A DNA stretch of 64,000 bases, from positions 40,618-104,617 of the forward strand of contig NZ_JAESDI010000016.1 in NCBI RefSeq assembly GCF_019249215.1. The letters run 5' to 3'. Every line of letters starts with the position of its first letter. The stretch's first letter is position 1. The translations under genes were made by a program, and so were the position numbers. Origin of the DNA: Alteromonas lipotrueae (lineage in GTDB: Bacteria; Pseudomonadota; Gammaproteobacteria; Enterobacterales; Alteromonadaceae). Under the pieces are notes generated by a model. It was not told where the DNA came from. It did no database searches and saw nothing but the letters and a program-made list of their open reading frames with translations. Shown here piece after piece: positions 26,761 through 37,755 of this stretch.

Positions 26761-26793
26761 ATAAGCTCGCAGATAGAACATCTACGAGCTTAT
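26761..26793. terminator. Long hairpin between convergent genes
   Basis: ATAAGCTCG pairs with CGAGCTTAT, extended after one mismatch by AGAT/ATCT, with loop AGAAC. It lies between the convergent HAD hydrolase and serS genes and could end both transcripts, though no strong T-run follows on either side. Confidence 0.5.
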
Positions 26794-26829
26794 AATAGTC
26801 ATTAAATATGAAATGTAGGTGTCGGCTCT

Positions 26830-26884
26830 AGACCTTAAAGGCTATGCCTCAAAGTGCATGCCTCAAAGCGCATGCCTTAAAGGC

Positions 26885-26885
<1 letters not shown>
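26830..26885. repeat. Four degenerate 14-bp tandem repeats at the serS 3' end
   Basis: Units ATGCCTCAAAGTGC (26844), ATGCCTCAAAGCGC (26858) and ATGCCTTAAAGGCT (26872), with a weaker first unit at 26830, run up to the serS stop codon. Confidence 0.7.
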
Positions 26886-28183
<1,298 letters not shown>

Positions 28184-28187
28184 CTAC

Positions 28188-28580
28188 TTATCCTTTCATG
28201 AGTTCAATAGCTAGCCAACCTGCTAATAAGCAAGCGCCAACGTTAAGAAATATGTTAGCAATGGCTTTTAACCACAGCTCGTTTTCTAATAATGTGAGCG
28301 TTTCCACAGAGAATGTTGAAAATGTAGTAAACGCGCCCAACAACCCTACCCCAATTAATGCACGAAAGGGAGAGTCGGTTAATTCGTTGCGCTCAATAAA
28401 GCCGTATAGCGTAACTAAAGCAAATGAGCCTACAACGTTCACCGCTAGTGTACCAAAGGGCATACTTTTTCCAAACCAAGAATCTATGGTTGTGGTGCAA
28501 AAATAACGCAAGCAAGCCCCAAACGCCCCGCCCGCTGCAATATAGCAGTATAAAATAACGCCTTGAGGCACAATATTCAC
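28188..28580 (-). CDS. crcB: Fluoride efflux channel CrcB/Fluc
   Basis: A 130-residue four-helix membrane protein that forms dual-topology dimers and lets fluoride leave the cell. Family motifs are [22 protein letters not shown] and [15 protein letters not shown], with the phenylalanine-box residues. The start is a GTG that overlaps the rarA stop by four bases (GTGA), implying translational coupling. There is therefore no room for a fluoride riboswitch directly upstream. In many Alteromonadales and vibrios crcB sits in this place between rarA and serS. Confidence 0.94.
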   Translation of the reverse strand: MNIVPQGVILYCYIAAGGAFGACLRYFCTTTIDSWFGKSMPFGTLAVNVVGSFALVTLYGFIERNELTDSPFRALIGVGLLGAFTTFSTFSVETLTLLENELWLKAIANIFLNVGACLLAGWLAIELMKG

Positions 28581-29911
28581 CGTTTTTGATTATTACGCGC
28601 ATGTTGCGCGTGTTTGTTAAGCTTGTCTAAATAGTCACGTTTTGCTTTAAGGGCTTTTTCTAAACCGCGCTCGTTAGGTTCGTATAAACGAGTGCCTGCA
28701 ATGCTATCGGGCAAGTAAACCTCTCCTGCGGCAAAAGCATTAGGTTCGTTATGGGCATACCGATAGCCGTCGCCATGGCCTAAGTCTTTCATTAAGTCAG
28801 TTGGCGCATTACGTAAATGCATGGGCACAGGCGCATCAGAGGTTTTTCTTGCTAATGCTTTCGCTTGGCTAAATGCCATATAAACGGCATTACTCTTTGC
28901 CGCTAAGGCACAATAAACAGCAGCTTGCGCTATTGCACGTTCACCTTCAGCAGGCCCTACGCGATGAAAGGTATCCCAGGCGTTTATGCTTAACTGCATG
29001 GCTCTAGGGTCGGCATTGCCTATATCTTCCGAAGCTATGGCCAGTAATCGTCTAGCGACATACAGCGCGTCGCCACCACCGTCTAATATACGTGCGTACC
29101 AATATAACGCAGCATCAGGGTCTGAACCCCGTACCGACTTATGAAACGCCGATATTAAGTCATAAAATGTATCACCTTTATTGTCGTAGCTGGCAATTTT
29201 TTCGCCTACGGCTTGTTCAATATCGGCAATAGAAATAACACTGTTCTCGGTAAAGTCGGCTGCTAGCTCTAAATACGTTAGTAACCTTCGACCATCGCCG
29301 CCGCACAACCCTAGTAATGCGTTACTGGCATCTTCCTCAATACTTAACCTGCGTGAACCTAACCCTTTTTCTTCATCAGTTAGCGCGCGTTGCATTAATT
29401 CAGCGAGCGCCTCTTGTTCTAACGCTTTAAGTACGTAAACCCGAACACGAGAAAGCAATGCATTATTTAATTCAAATGAGGGGTTTTCAGTGGTGGCACC
29501 AATAAAAGTGACGGTGCCAGATTCTACAAAGGGTAAAAACGCATCTTGCTGGCTTTTGTTGAATCTATGTACCTCGTCCACAAACAGCAAGGTACGTTGG
29601 TTATAGCGAGAGTTTTCTTTTGCGGTATCCATTGCAGCACGAATATCTTTAACACCAGAAGTTACCGCTGAAATGCGAATAACCGAAGCATTGGTATAGG
29701 TGGCAATAAGCTCGGCTAACGTCGTTTTACCCGTACCTGGCGGGCCCCATAAAATCATAGAATGGCAATGGCCTGCTTCTAACATTTTACGTAATGGTTT
29801 GTTGGTGCCTAGTAGGTGCGACTGGCCGGCATACTCATCTATAGTCACCGGCCGCATTTTAGCTGCTAATGGCGCAAAAGGTTCAAGCGGTTCTTTGTTA
29901 TCGTTAATCAT
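28577..29911 (-). CDS. rarA: Replication-associated recombination protein A (MgsA/RarA ATPase)
   Basis: A 444-residue AAA+ ATPase of the clamp-loader-like RarA/WRNIP1 family, acting at stalled replication forks and binding SSB. Walker A is [12 protein letters not shown] (about residue 56), Walker B is [12 protein letters not shown], sensor 1 is [12 protein letters not shown], and an arginine finger is in LLSRVRVY. The C-terminal tetramerisation domain with [17 protein letters not shown] is complete. It lies 10 nt downstream of lolA and overlaps crcB by 4 nt. Confidence 0.96.
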   Translation of the reverse strand: MINDNKEPLEPFAPLAAKMRPVTIDEYAGQSHLLGTNKPLRKMLEAGHCHSMILWGPPGTGKTTLAELIATYTNASVIRISAVTSGVKDIRAAMDTAKENSRYNQRTLLFVDEVHRFNKSQQDAFLPFVESGTVTFIGATTENPSFELNNALLSRVRVYVLKALEQEALAELMQRALTDEEKGLGSRRLSIEEDASNALLGLCGGDGRRLLTYLELAADFTENSVISIADIEQAVGEKIASYDNKGDTFYDLISAFHKSVRGSDPDAALYWYARILDGGGDALYVARRLLAIASEDIGNADPRAMQLSINAWDTFHRVGPAEGERAIAQAAVYCALAAKSNAVYMAFSQAKALARKTSDAPVPMHLRNAPTDLMKDLGHGDGYRYAHNEPNAFAAGEVYLPDSIAGTRLYEPNERGLEKALKAKRDYLDKLNKHAQHARNNQKR

Positions 29912-29921
29912 CTATTCTTTG

Positions 29922-30677
29922 CTATCGCTGATCATCAATAATATAGCTTTGCGGCACGTCTACAGAGAATAGGTTATCTTTAGCAGTATCAATAGCAAAA
30001 TCTAAGTCTTGGTTGCTAAACACTAACGCACTGGTTTGGTCTTGTGCATCAAGCATATCTAGCGTCGACAGAATACCGTCGCTGTTGAACCCTAATGTCA
30101 GTGACTTTATTTGGCCATCTGTCGATTTAGGCACAATTTGGTATTGCTCTAACGTTGAACTGGCCTTCGCGTCATCAAGCTTACTGATCACAAAGCTATT
30201 CCAAGTTTCATCGTCGTTAGCCGTTAATAAAACAATAGGATTGTCTTTAATCGCTTGGTCTTGCGAAATAATAGTCACCTGCTCAACGAAGGTATCGATA
30301 TTCCAAACCGCTTCACCATCGGCAATCAGCAAGGTTTCATCAGGAAAGGTGGTTTCCCAGCGAAGTTTATTGGGGCGCATCATGGTTAGGGTACCTTGGG
30401 CTTCATGCACAATATTACCTTGGGCATCCGTTACCGTTTGGTTAAAAGCAGCTTGGTATTGCTGTAATCCATGTAAGCGTTTTTTTAAAAGTACATTTGC
30501 ATCATCGGCTTTTGAAATTTGTTCAGCACTGTGAGAGGTAAATTCAGGCTTTGTTGCAGATTCAACCACCACTGCGGCCTCACCACTGATATCATTAATT
30601 GCCTCTACCGGCATTGCAGATAAGCTTAACGGCGCCGTTAGCGCCATTGCCATCATAATAGGTACTACTTTGTTCAT
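29922..30677 (-). CDS. lolA: Outer-membrane lipoprotein carrier protein LolA
   Basis: LolA takes lipoproteins from LolCDE and carries them across the periplasm to LolB. The 251-residue protein has a signal peptide (cleavage near LSLSAMPVEA) and the LolA core: GLQQYQAAFNQTVTDAQG, GTLTMMRPNKLRWET, EAVWNIDTFVEQVTI and the late LDMLDAQDQTSALVF. It is about 45 residues longer than E. coli LolA, the excess being an acidic, low-complexity stretch right after the signal peptide (about residues 22-62). It is tightly packed between ftsK and rarA, the standard order. Confidence 0.93.
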   Translation of the reverse strand: MNKVVPIMMAMALTAPLSLSAMPVEAINDISGEAAVVVESATKPEFTSHSAEQISKADDANVLLKKRLHGLQQYQAAFNQTVTDAQGNIVHEAQGTLTMMRPNKLRWETTFPDETLLIADGEAVWNIDTFVEQVTIISQDQAIKDNPIVLLTANDDETWNSFVISKLDDAKASSTLEQYQIVPKSTDGQIKSLTLGFNSDGILSTLDMLDAQDQTSALVFSNQDLDFAIDTAKDNLFSVDVPQSYIIDDQR

Positions 30678-30682
30678 TCTTT

Positions 30683-33370
30683 TTAATCCTTAGGCGCTGG
30701 CGGAGCTAATACTTCGCGGTTACCGTTGTGACCCTGTGCACTTACGACGCCACTAGATTCCATTTGTTCCACTAATCGTGCGGCGCGATTGTAACCAATT
30801 CTGAATTTGCGTTGCACACTAGAAACACTTGCCCTTCTTGTTTCGGTAACAAAGGCGACGGCTTCATCATAAAATGCATCAAATTCTTGCTCTTCACCTT
30901 CGGCTTGTTCACCGGGTAAAAGTACCTCGGCGGACGCTTCACCATTTAATATTTCATCAATATATTTAGGCGCACCTCGACGCTTCCAATCTGCCACAAC
31001 AGCATGAACTTCATGGTCGTCTACAAACGCGCCGTGCACACGTGTAGGTACTGGGCTACCTGGTGGCAAGTACAACATATCACCCATACCTAGCAGTGCT
31101 TCAGCACCTTGCTGGTCTAAAATAGTTCGTGAATCAATTTTACTGGAAACTTGGAATGCAATACGCGTTGGAATATTCGCTTTAATCAGGCCGGTAATAA
31201 CATCTACCGAAGGTCGCTGCGTAGCCAAAACTAAATGAATACCAGCTGCTCGGGCTTTTTGCGCAATACGAGCAATAAGCTCTTCCACCTTTTTACCTAC
31301 AATCATCATCATGTCGGCGAATTCATCTACCACAACCACAATAGCAGGCAGCTTTTCTAAATCAGGCGCATGGGGCTCCATGCTTTCTTCACTCTTCCAC
31401 AACGGATCTTGAATAGGCGTACCAGCAGCAATCGCTTCTTCCACTTTTGCGTTGTAGCCTTTTAGGTTTCTTACCCCTAAGGCACTCATCAAGCGATAAC
31501 GACGCTCCATCTCGCCTACACACCAACGAAGGGCGTTGGCCGCTTCTTTCATGTCGGTTACCACTTCGGCAAGCAGATGCGGAATGCCTTCATATACCGA
31601 TAGCTCAAGCATTTTCGGGTCTATCATGATCATACGTACATCTTCTGGCGTGCTCTTATAAAGCAAGCTTAAGATCATAACGTTAACCCCAACCGATTTA
31701 CCTGACCCCGTTGTACCTGCCACCAACAAATGAGGCATTTTAGCCAAATCTACTATCACAGGCTTACCGGAAATATCTGCACCTAACACCATGGTAAGCG
31801 GTGAACTATTGCGCTGGAATGCATCGCCGCCAATCACTTCACTTAAACGCACCATTTCACGTTTTTTGTTTGGAAGCTCTAAGCCTATAACAGATTTACC
31901 TGGAATAACTTCTACTACACGCACCGATATGGCCGACATGGCGCGTGCTAAATCTTTAGATAGCCCCGTAATTTTGCTTACCTTCACCCCAGGCGCTAAA
32001 TCTAGCTCGAAACGCGTAATTACAGGGCCGGGATAAACACCCACTACCGTGGCTTCAATATTAAAGTCAGCCAGTTTCTCTTCAACTAGCCTTGAAATAC
32101 CGTCTATCTCTTCCTGAGTGAGAGGGTTTTCGTGTTTATCTGCACGCTCAAGCAAGTCGAACGAAGGCATAGCCGTAATAGGTTCGCTCCCCTCCCCTTC
32201 ATGACGAGTAATGGATTTTGCTCCCATCGCCACTGGTGTAAAGGGTTGATGTACTGGCTTAGGCGCTGGCTGTGGTGCTGGTGCTGATTCGGGAGCAGGC
32301 GCAGGCTGCGCGTCTAATGGCTCTGCATTAACAGGCTCAGCAGTGTGTTGTGCCTCAGTCGCTTGCGCTTCATCTAACGTATCGGTTTGCGATATATCGA
32401 AGGTTGGCTCAATCATTTCATCAGACTGCGACTGAGTATCTTGGCGATTAACTGCAGCTTCGTCATTACTAGAAGGCTTGGCTTCTTTCACTTTATTGCG
32501 CACTGCTTCACGCATACCAGATAAAGAAAAACTCGACTTAGGTTTGCTTTCGGTATCTGAAGGAGCATGACGCTGATTTTCAAAAGGCGGAACATCGTCA
32601 TCATCAAACACATCATCAGGAACACCAAATGAAGGTTCACTTCGCTCTGCCTGAGGTGGCGGCGTATAGACAGGTTCAGGTGTTTCTGCGGGCTCTGCAC
32701 GCATGCTGGTTATGTCTAATTCATCATTTTCAGACTTTGCACTACGAGAAGGAAGCGCAAGCCTTGGCATATCGAGCGCAAGTGCCTGTTGGGGTAAAGA
32801 GACACATTTGCGCCCAAACCAAAGCGTCATTTCACCAAGTCTGTCTACAATACTTAACCAGCTAATACCCGTGAGTAAAGTAAAGCCAGTACAGAAAAAA
32901 CACAAAAGCAATAAAATAGTGCCTGCGGTATTAAAGTACGGCACAAGGGCTGAACTAATAACATCGCCAACAAAGCCGCCGGCAGAAAAGTTGTATATGT
33001 CGTCAAAATTTATACTGGCAATTCCCGTGGCACCCAGTGCCATCAATAAACCACCAATAATTCGTAAACCAATTGTGAGGTAATCGAACTCTTCCAAGGC
33101 TTTTATGTGCTGGAATAAGAACCAACCTAAAAAGGCGGCACCAAAAGGCAGTAGGTAAGCTAAAAAGCCAAAAGAGAAAAGTAATAAATCGGCACTCCAC
33201 GCGCCGGTAGACCCTACCCAGTTATGTACGTCTAATTGCAAGCCGGCTTGGCTCCAGCCAGGGTCACCCGGATGAAAAGATACTAATGCCAGCAATAAGA
33301 AAAAGGCGAAGACACAGGCTATTATCATGCCGGCTTCCCAAATTCGCTGAATCCCTGTTAATTGCGTCAT
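30683..33370 (-). CDS. ftsK: DNA translocase FtsK
   Basis: FtsK is anchored at the division septum and pumps chromosome termini to XerCD-dif. The 895-residue protein has four or five transmembrane helices (residues about 10-190), a linker rich in Pro, Glu and Ala (about 200-390) that is much shorter than in E. coli, and the motor domain with Walker [13 protein letters not shown] and Walker [14 protein letters not shown]. It ends in the winged-helix gamma domain ([22 protein letters not shown]) that reads KOPS. It is located between lrp and lolA. Confidence 0.97.
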   Translation of the reverse strand: MTQLTGIQRIWEAGMIIACVFAFFLLLALVSFHPGDPGWSQAGLQLDVHNWVGSTGAWSADLLLFSFGFLAYLLPFGAAFLGWFLFQHIKALEEFDYLTIGLRIIGGLLMALGATGIASINFDDIYNFSAGGFVGDVISSALVPYFNTAGTILLLLCFFCTGFTLLTGISWLSIVDRLGEMTLWFGRKCVSLPQQALALDMPRLALPSRSAKSENDELDITSMRAEPAETPEPVYTPPPQAERSEPSFGVPDDVFDDDDVPPFENQRHAPSDTESKPKSSFSLSGMREAVRNKVKEAKPSSNDEAAVNRQDTQSQSDEMIEPTFDISQTDTLDEAQATEAQHTAEPVNAEPLDAQPAPAPESAPAPQPAPKPVHQPFTPVAMGAKSITRHEGEGSEPITAMPSFDLLERADKHENPLTQEEIDGISRLVEEKLADFNIEATVVGVYPGPVITRFELDLAPGVKVSKITGLSKDLARAMSAISVRVVEVIPGKSVIGLELPNKKREMVRLSEVIGGDAFQRNSSPLTMVLGADISGKPVIVDLAKMPHLLVAGTTGSGKSVGVNVMILSLLYKSTPEDVRMIMIDPKMLELSVYEGIPHLLAEVVTDMKEAANALRWCVGEMERRYRLMSALGVRNLKGYNAKVEEAIAAGTPIQDPLWKSEESMEPHAPDLEKLPAIVVVVDEFADMMMIVGKKVEELIARIAQKARAAGIHLVLATQRPSVDVITGLIKANIPTRIAFQVSSKIDSRTILDQQGAEALLGMGDMLYLPPGSPVPTRVHGAFVDDHEVHAVVADWKRRGAPKYIDEILNGEASAEVLLPGEQAEGEEQEFDAFYDEAVAFVTETRRASVSSVQRKFRIGYNRAARLVEQMESSGVVSAQGHNGNREVLAPPAPKD

Positions 33371-33610
33371 AACCCTAAGTCACTTATTAAACTAAATTGA
33401 TGTTTCGATGTTGTGATAATTCTATCGATAAAGAAGAATACAAATGCAGTGCCAATATTATCGTAATGTTTTCAATAAGTAATTTATTAATAAGGTGTAT
33501 TACAAATCGGTTTACGTACACCCACTATTGCGAGTCAAATTTACACTAACAATAACCACTGTGTTTTTGCACAGCCTATCACAAATGCCCATAATTGAGC
33601 CATGCTTTCA

Positions 33611-34096
33611 TTACTTCAAATTAATCCGAAGTGATGTTGTACTTTTCACTTCTTCCATGACTACATAGGTTCGTGACTCACTCACACCTGGAAGGCGCAG
33701 TAAGGTGTCGCCCAATAATCTACGGTAACTCGACATGTCTGCAACCCGTGCTTTTAGCAAGAAATCAAAATCCCCAGAGACAAGATGGCATTCTTGAATA
33801 TCGTCATGGAGCCTAACTGCCGCAGAAAATTCTGCGAAGATATCTACTGACGTCTTCGTTAACGTTATTTCTACAAAAACGAGCATGGCCGCACCCAGCT
33901 TTTCTGGATCAACCACGGCATGGTAGCCTTTTATATAGCCTTGGCTCTCTAACCGCTTAACTCGCTCTAAACAAGGACTAGGGCTCAAGCCCACGTCTTT
34001 CGCCAATTCCACGTTTGATATTCGCCCGTTTTTTTGTAGCGAAATCAGTATATTCCTGTCTATTCGGTCAAGGTGTTTTGGAGTTTTTACCAGCAT
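33611..34096 (-). CDS. lrp: Leucine-responsive regulatory protein
   Basis: A 161-residue Lrp/AsnC regulator. The N-terminal helix-turn-helix (LDRIDRNILISLQKNGRISN, then LSPSPCLERVKRLE) is very close to E. coli Lrp, and the RAM effector domain (about 75-150) carries the ligand region HLVSGDFDFLLKARV. It sits next to ftsK as in E. coli and is divergent from ald, alanine dehydrogenase, a classic Lrp-family target. Control of ald is likely but inferred. The 240-nt gap between lrp and ftsK shows nothing notable. Confidence 0.95.
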   Translation of the reverse strand: MLVKTPKHLDRIDRNILISLQKNGRISNVELAKDVGLSPSPCLERVKRLESQGYIKGYHAVVDPEKLGAAMLVFVEITLTKTSVDIFAEFSAAVRLHDDIQECHLVSGDFDFLLKARVADMSSYRRLLGDTLLRLPGVSESRTYVVMEEVKSTTSLRINLK

Positions 34097-34242
34097 ATTT
34101 TATTCCGACTTAATCACGCTATGCCAGATTATATGCTGCAACTGATATTTTTTCAGCACATAGTTCGTTTTTATCTCACGTATACTGAATCAAATAATAA
34201 TCGGCAAGTGAGCCACTAGGCTAATCAATTAGAGGAAAAGTT

Positions 34243-35373
34243 ATGTTAATCGGTGTACCAAAAGAAATTAAGAACCATGAATATCGCGTTGGCTTAACGC
34301 CTGCGGCAGTAAAAGAGTTTACCAGTCATGGTCATTCAGTGTTAGTTGAGACGCTAGCCGGTGATGCAATTGGTTTTACCGATGAAATGTACGTTGAAGC
34401 TGGTGCTTCTATCGCATCAACTGCTGAGCAAGTTTTTGCTGAAGCAGAAATGATTATTAAAGTGAAAGAGCCTCAAACGAATGAATGTAAAATGCTTCGT
34501 AAAGGCCAGACCCTTTACACTTACCTTCATTTGGCACCTGATCCTACGCAAACAGAGCTCCTTATTGCTTCTGGCGCAACCTGCATCGCTTACGAAACCG
34601 TAACCGACGACCGTGGAGGTTTGCCATTATTAGCGCCAATGAGCGAAGTGGCTGGCCGCATGTCAGTTCAAGCCGGTGCACATTATTTAGAAAAAGCACA
34701 CGGCGGCAGCGGTACGCTATTGGGCGGCGTTCCTGGCGTAGCTCCGGGTAAAGTGCTTATTATTGGTGGCGGTGTTGTAGGTACGCAAGCAGCTAAAATG
34801 GCTTTAGGCCTAGGCGCTGACGTCACTATTCTAGATCGTTCACTTCCTCGCCTTCGTCAGTTAGATGACATTTTTAACGGCCAAGTTAAAACGGTTTACT
34901 CAACGGTTGATGCTATAGAGCATTATTCTTCAAAAGCTGATCTTGTTGTTGGCGCTGTACTAATTCCTGGCGCTGCAGCACCTAAGCTGCTTAACCGCGA
35001 ACAAATTGCGGCCATGAAGCCAGGCTCTGTATTGGTAGACGTTGCTATTGACCAAGGTGGTTGTTTTGAAACTTCTAAAGCCACTACACACCAAGACCCT
35101 GTATACATCATTGAAGACGTTGTGCATTACTGTGTTGCGAATATGCCGGGTGGAGTTGCACGTACTTCAACGATGGCCCTTAACAATGCGACGCTACCGT
35201 TTGGTTTAGCATTGGCGAATAAAGGCCCTGCTAAAGCTATGCTTGAAGATAAGCATTTATTGAACGGTCTTAACGTTCATGAAGGCAAAGTAACCTATAA
35301 AGCAGTCGTTGATGCATTAGGTGAAAAGTTAGGTTTAACTTACACACCTGCACAAGAAGCACTTAACGCGTAA
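34243..35373 (+). CDS. ald: Alanine dehydrogenase
   Basis: Catalyses reversible NAD-dependent deamination of L-alanine to pyruvate and ammonium. The 376-residue protein (family length about 370) has N-terminal substrate residues ([20 protein letters not shown], and the lysine in KVKEPQ), the active histidine in YLHLAPD, and an NAD-binding Rossmann stretch [28 protein letters not shown] precedes the ATG. It is divergent from lrp across a 146-nt gap. A 28-bp perfect palindrome and a bidirectional terminator follow the gene. Confidence 0.97.
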   Translation: MLIGVPKEIKNHEYRVGLTPAAVKEFTSHGHSVLVETLAGDAIGFTDEMYVEAGASIASTAEQVFAEAEMIIKVKEPQTNECKMLRKGQTLYTYLHLAPDPTQTELLIASGATCIAYETVTDDRGGLPLLAPMSEVAGRMSVQAGAHYLEKAHGGSGTLLGGVPGVAPGKVLIIGGGVVGTQAAKMALGLGADVTILDRSLPRLRQLDDIFNGQVKTVYSTVDAIEHYSSKADLVVGAVLIPGAAAPKLLNREQIAAMKPGSVLVDVAIDQGGCFETSKATTHQDPVYIIEDVVHYCVANMPGGVARTSTMALNNATLPFGLALANKGPAKAMLEDKHLLNGLNVHEGKVTYKAVVDALGEKLGLTYTPAQEALNA

Positions 35374-35396
35374 GCGCGCATAAGTAAATGTTTGGC

Positions 35397-35424
35397 TTAC
35401 TAGTACTTATATAAGTACTAGTAA
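35397..35424. repeat. Perfect 28-bp palindrome downstream of ald
   Basis: TTACTAGTACTTAT is followed directly by its exact reverse complement ATAAGTACTAGTAA, with no spacer. It lies 23 nt after the ald stop and just before the terminator. Confidence 0.9.
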
Positions 35425-35429
35425 ATAAA

Positions 35430-35482
35430 AACGCCCAGTAAGTGGTTAGCATATTGAATGCGACACTACTGGGCGTTCTTTT
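35430..35482. terminator. Bidirectional terminator between ald and pyrF
   Basis: AACGCCCAGT pairs with ACTGGGCGTT, extended by AGTG/CACT, with T-rich tails on both strands. It separates convergent ald and pyrF. Confidence 0.85.
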
Positions 35483-35529
35483 GTGTGTATTCTTTTGTTA
35501 TTTTTTGTTTAAAGTTAGCTAGTCGGCAA

Positions 35530-36225
35530 CTAGCTAATAGAGGCGTTTACCTGCTTCAATACATCCATAGGGTCGCTAGCTTGCGTAATAGGTCGTCCCA
35601 TTACTAAATAACTTACCCCACTGTCGATTGCTTCTGATGGCGTCATTACACGCTTTTGATCGCCCGCATCACTCCCCTTAGGGCGAATACCCGGAGTCAC
35701 CAACAAAAAGTCGTCGCCAATTTCATTACGTAGCATCGCGGCTTCTTTAGCAGAACACACTACACCATCTAAGCCCGCTTGGGCAGTTAACGACGCTAGG
35801 CGCAACACTTGTTGCTCGGGTGTTACATTATCAATCACGCCGCTTAGCTGCGATTGATCCATACTGGTGAGTACAGTAACCGCAATTAATTTGGTTTCAG
35901 GACGGCTACTTTGCGCAATGCCTTCTTTGGCAGCCTGCATCATTGGAAGTCCACCGCTGGCGTGCACGTTTACCATCCACACGCCAAGTTCAGCGGCTGC
36001 TTTGCATGCTTTACCCACTGTGTTGGGGATATCGTGAAATTTCAAATCAAGAAAAACGTCAAAGCCTTTCGCCACTAAAGATTTTACAAACTCAGGGCCA
36101 AATAAGGTGAACATTTCTTTGCCCACTTTAACTTTACACAGGCTGGGATCTAATTGGTCAACAAACGAAAGTGCTTGTTCTTGGTTGTCATAGTCGAGTG
36201 CAACAATAACGCGAGGTTCTTGCAT
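35530..36225 (-). CDS. pyrF: Orotidine 5'-phosphate decarboxylase
   Basis: Last step of UMP synthesis, decarboxylating OMP. The 231-residue TIM-barrel protein has the catalytic [11 protein letters not shown] motif (Lys-Asp pair around residue 60), the N-terminal [14 protein letters not shown] and the phosphate-gripper [11 protein letters not shown]. It follows lapB by 7 nt, the order conserved from E. coli, so it is likely cotranscribed with lapA-lapB. Confidence 0.97.
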   Translation of the reverse strand: MQEPRVIVALDYDNQEQALSFVDQLDPSLCKVKVGKEMFTLFGPEFVKSLVAKGFDVFLDLKFHDIPNTVGKACKAAAELGVWMVNVHASGGLPMMQAAKEGIAQSSRPETKLIAVTVLTSMDQSQLSGVIDNVTPEQQVLRLASLTAQAGLDGVVCSAKEAAMLRNEIGDDFLLVTPGIRPKGSDAGDQKRVMTPSEAIDSGVSYLVMGRPITQASDPMDVLKQVNASIS

Positions 36226-36232
36226 GGTAAAG

Positions 36233-37402
36233 TTATTCTCCGTCTAGCCCTTTTATCGGTTTTACTACGCCCCATTTTTTACATGAAGGACATAGCCAGT
36301 AGAGTTTACGCCCCGAAAACCCGCAGCTATGGCAGCGGTATTTAGGGCGTTGCAACATTTGCTTTTCTACTAATTCTTTTAATATACGTAAGCTCTCTGC
36401 TGAGGTTTTATCGTCTAATTGGTCGATATACAAACCCATTAAGGTTTTGAAACCACGCATGGTTGGGCGTTTACGTAGTTGTTCTAATAGATAATCCGCC
36501 GCTTGCGTGGTATCGCCTTTTTTCAACAATACATCAACCATAGCAAGGTACGAGGTTGCACATTCTTGCCAATGGGCTTCTAAGCTCTCGGCGAAATTAT
36601 CCCAATCTCCGGTTTCTTCCGCAATTTTTTCTAAACTAGGTACCGCTTCACTGAACCAATTAATGTCACGCTCTGCCACTTGCACAAAATACGCCCGTGC
36701 GTCGCTGTAACGTTGTTGTTGAAGTGCAAGCTGCCCAAGCATTAACCAAGGTCTTACGGCATGCTCATCGGCGTTAACGGCCTTTTGAAGCAAGGACAAC
36801 GCAGAGCCCTGATCATCGTCTTTTAGCTTCGCTACGGCATGTTCACAATAAAAATGCGCTAAACGTTCACACACATCATCGTTGTCGCCATGACATTCCA
36901 CCATGCGCTCAGCAAGTTCAATGGCTCTGTCCCATTCTTTGGTGGTTTGGTAAATACTAAATAACTGTGTTTGCGCAACCAAATAGTGCTTATCACTATT
37001 GAGTAGTTGAAGAAAGGCGTTTTCAGCCCGTTCTAAGAAACCAGCGTGAGTGTAATCATGCCCAAGTTCTTTTAACGCGCTTTCACGTTGCGTAGGTTGC
37101 AGCTCGTCACGGCTTACTAGGTTTTGGTGAACCTTTATGGCTCTGTCTATTTCGCCGCGGTGGCGAAAGAAGCTGCCCATCGCAATGTGAGTTTCAACCG
37201 TATCGCTGTTCACATTAATCATTTTGATTAAGGTGTCTACCGCTTTATCTGGTTGATCGGAAAGGAGGAAATTTAAGCCTTTATAATAATGCTTAGACAG
37301 AATACTAGACTGTTTACGTTGTGCTTGGCGAACACTGTTACGGCCCATAATCCATCCGTAACCTGCTGCAACAGGCAAAAGTAAAAACAGCAGTTCGAGC
37401 AT
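36233..37402 (-). CDS. lapB: Lipopolysaccharide assembly protein LapB
   Basis: LapB (YciM) is an inner-membrane TPR protein that presents LpxC to FtsH and so balances LPS and phospholipid synthesis. The 389-residue protein has the same length as in E. coli: an N-terminal transmembrane anchor (about residues 2-20), a run of TPR helices (35-340) and a C-terminal rubredoxin-like zinc site (CHSCG, then CPSCKKWG). It starts one base after the lapA stop, and the pair is conserved next to pyrF. Confidence 0.96.
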   Translation of the reverse strand: MLELLFLLLPVAAGYGWIMGRNSVRQAQRKQSSILSKHYYKGLNFLLSDQPDKAVDTLIKMINVNSDTVETHIAMGSFFRHRGEIDRAIKVHQNLVSRDELQPTQRESALKELGHDYTHAGFLERAENAFLQLLNSDKHYLVAQTQLFSIYQTTKEWDRAIELAERMVECHGDNDDVCERLAHFYCEHAVAKLKDDDQGSALSLLQKAVNADEHAVRPWLMLGQLALQQQRYSDARAYFVQVAERDINWFSEAVPSLEKIAEETGDWDNFAESLEAHWQECATSYLAMVDVLLKKGDTTQAADYLLEQLRKRPTMRGFKTLMGLYIDQLDDKTSAESLRILKELVEKQMLQRPKYRCHSCGFSGRKLYWLCPSCKKWGVVKPIKGLDGE

Positions 37403-37403
37403 A

Positions 37404-37661
37404 TTAGTGTTCTTTTTTCAGGCTATTGATTTTTGAATTCGCCGACAACAACTGTACGCGTAAACGCAACCAGCTTGCTGACATAATAAGTATCCCTACT
37501 AACACACCCAAAGAAAGCGCAATAGCAATAAGGGTGGAAACCCGCATGTTAGCTTGAGCAATAAGATAGTTAACGGTGATATAGGCTTCGTTTTGTGTGC
37601 CAATGACAAACGCAAATGTCAGTAATACCAAAATGGCGAGTATTGTGAGGATCCCTTTCAA
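37404..37661 (-). CDS. lapA: LPS assembly protein LapA (DUF1049)
   Basis: A small inner-membrane partner of LapB with two transmembrane helices. I choose a TTG start at 37661, giving 85 residues beginning LKGILTILA: it has AAGAAGGG 7 nt upstream, and the alignment with the family (VIGTQNEAYITVNYLIAQANMRVSTL, then WLRLRVQLLSANSKI) begins there. The longer frame to 37724 adds 21 residues with no ribosome binding site. The gene is adjacent to lapB, but ihfB, its usual upstream neighbour, is displaced by a large PilZ gene. Confidence 0.88.
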   Translation of the reverse strand: MKGILTILAILVLLTFAFVIGTQNEAYITVNYLIAQANMRVSTLIAIALSLGVLVGILIMSASWLRLRVQLLSANSKINSLKKEH

Positions 37662-37755
37662 GACCAAACCCTTCTTGTACGTAATTAATAAAGAATAGCA
37701 AAATGCAGCAAGAGATAACACCAAAACCCAAGGTTTTAGTTGTGCTTACTTAGCG

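Noticed and set aside
28577..28582. Fluoride riboswitch for crcB
   Set aside because: crcB overlaps rarA by four bases, leaving no leader for one.
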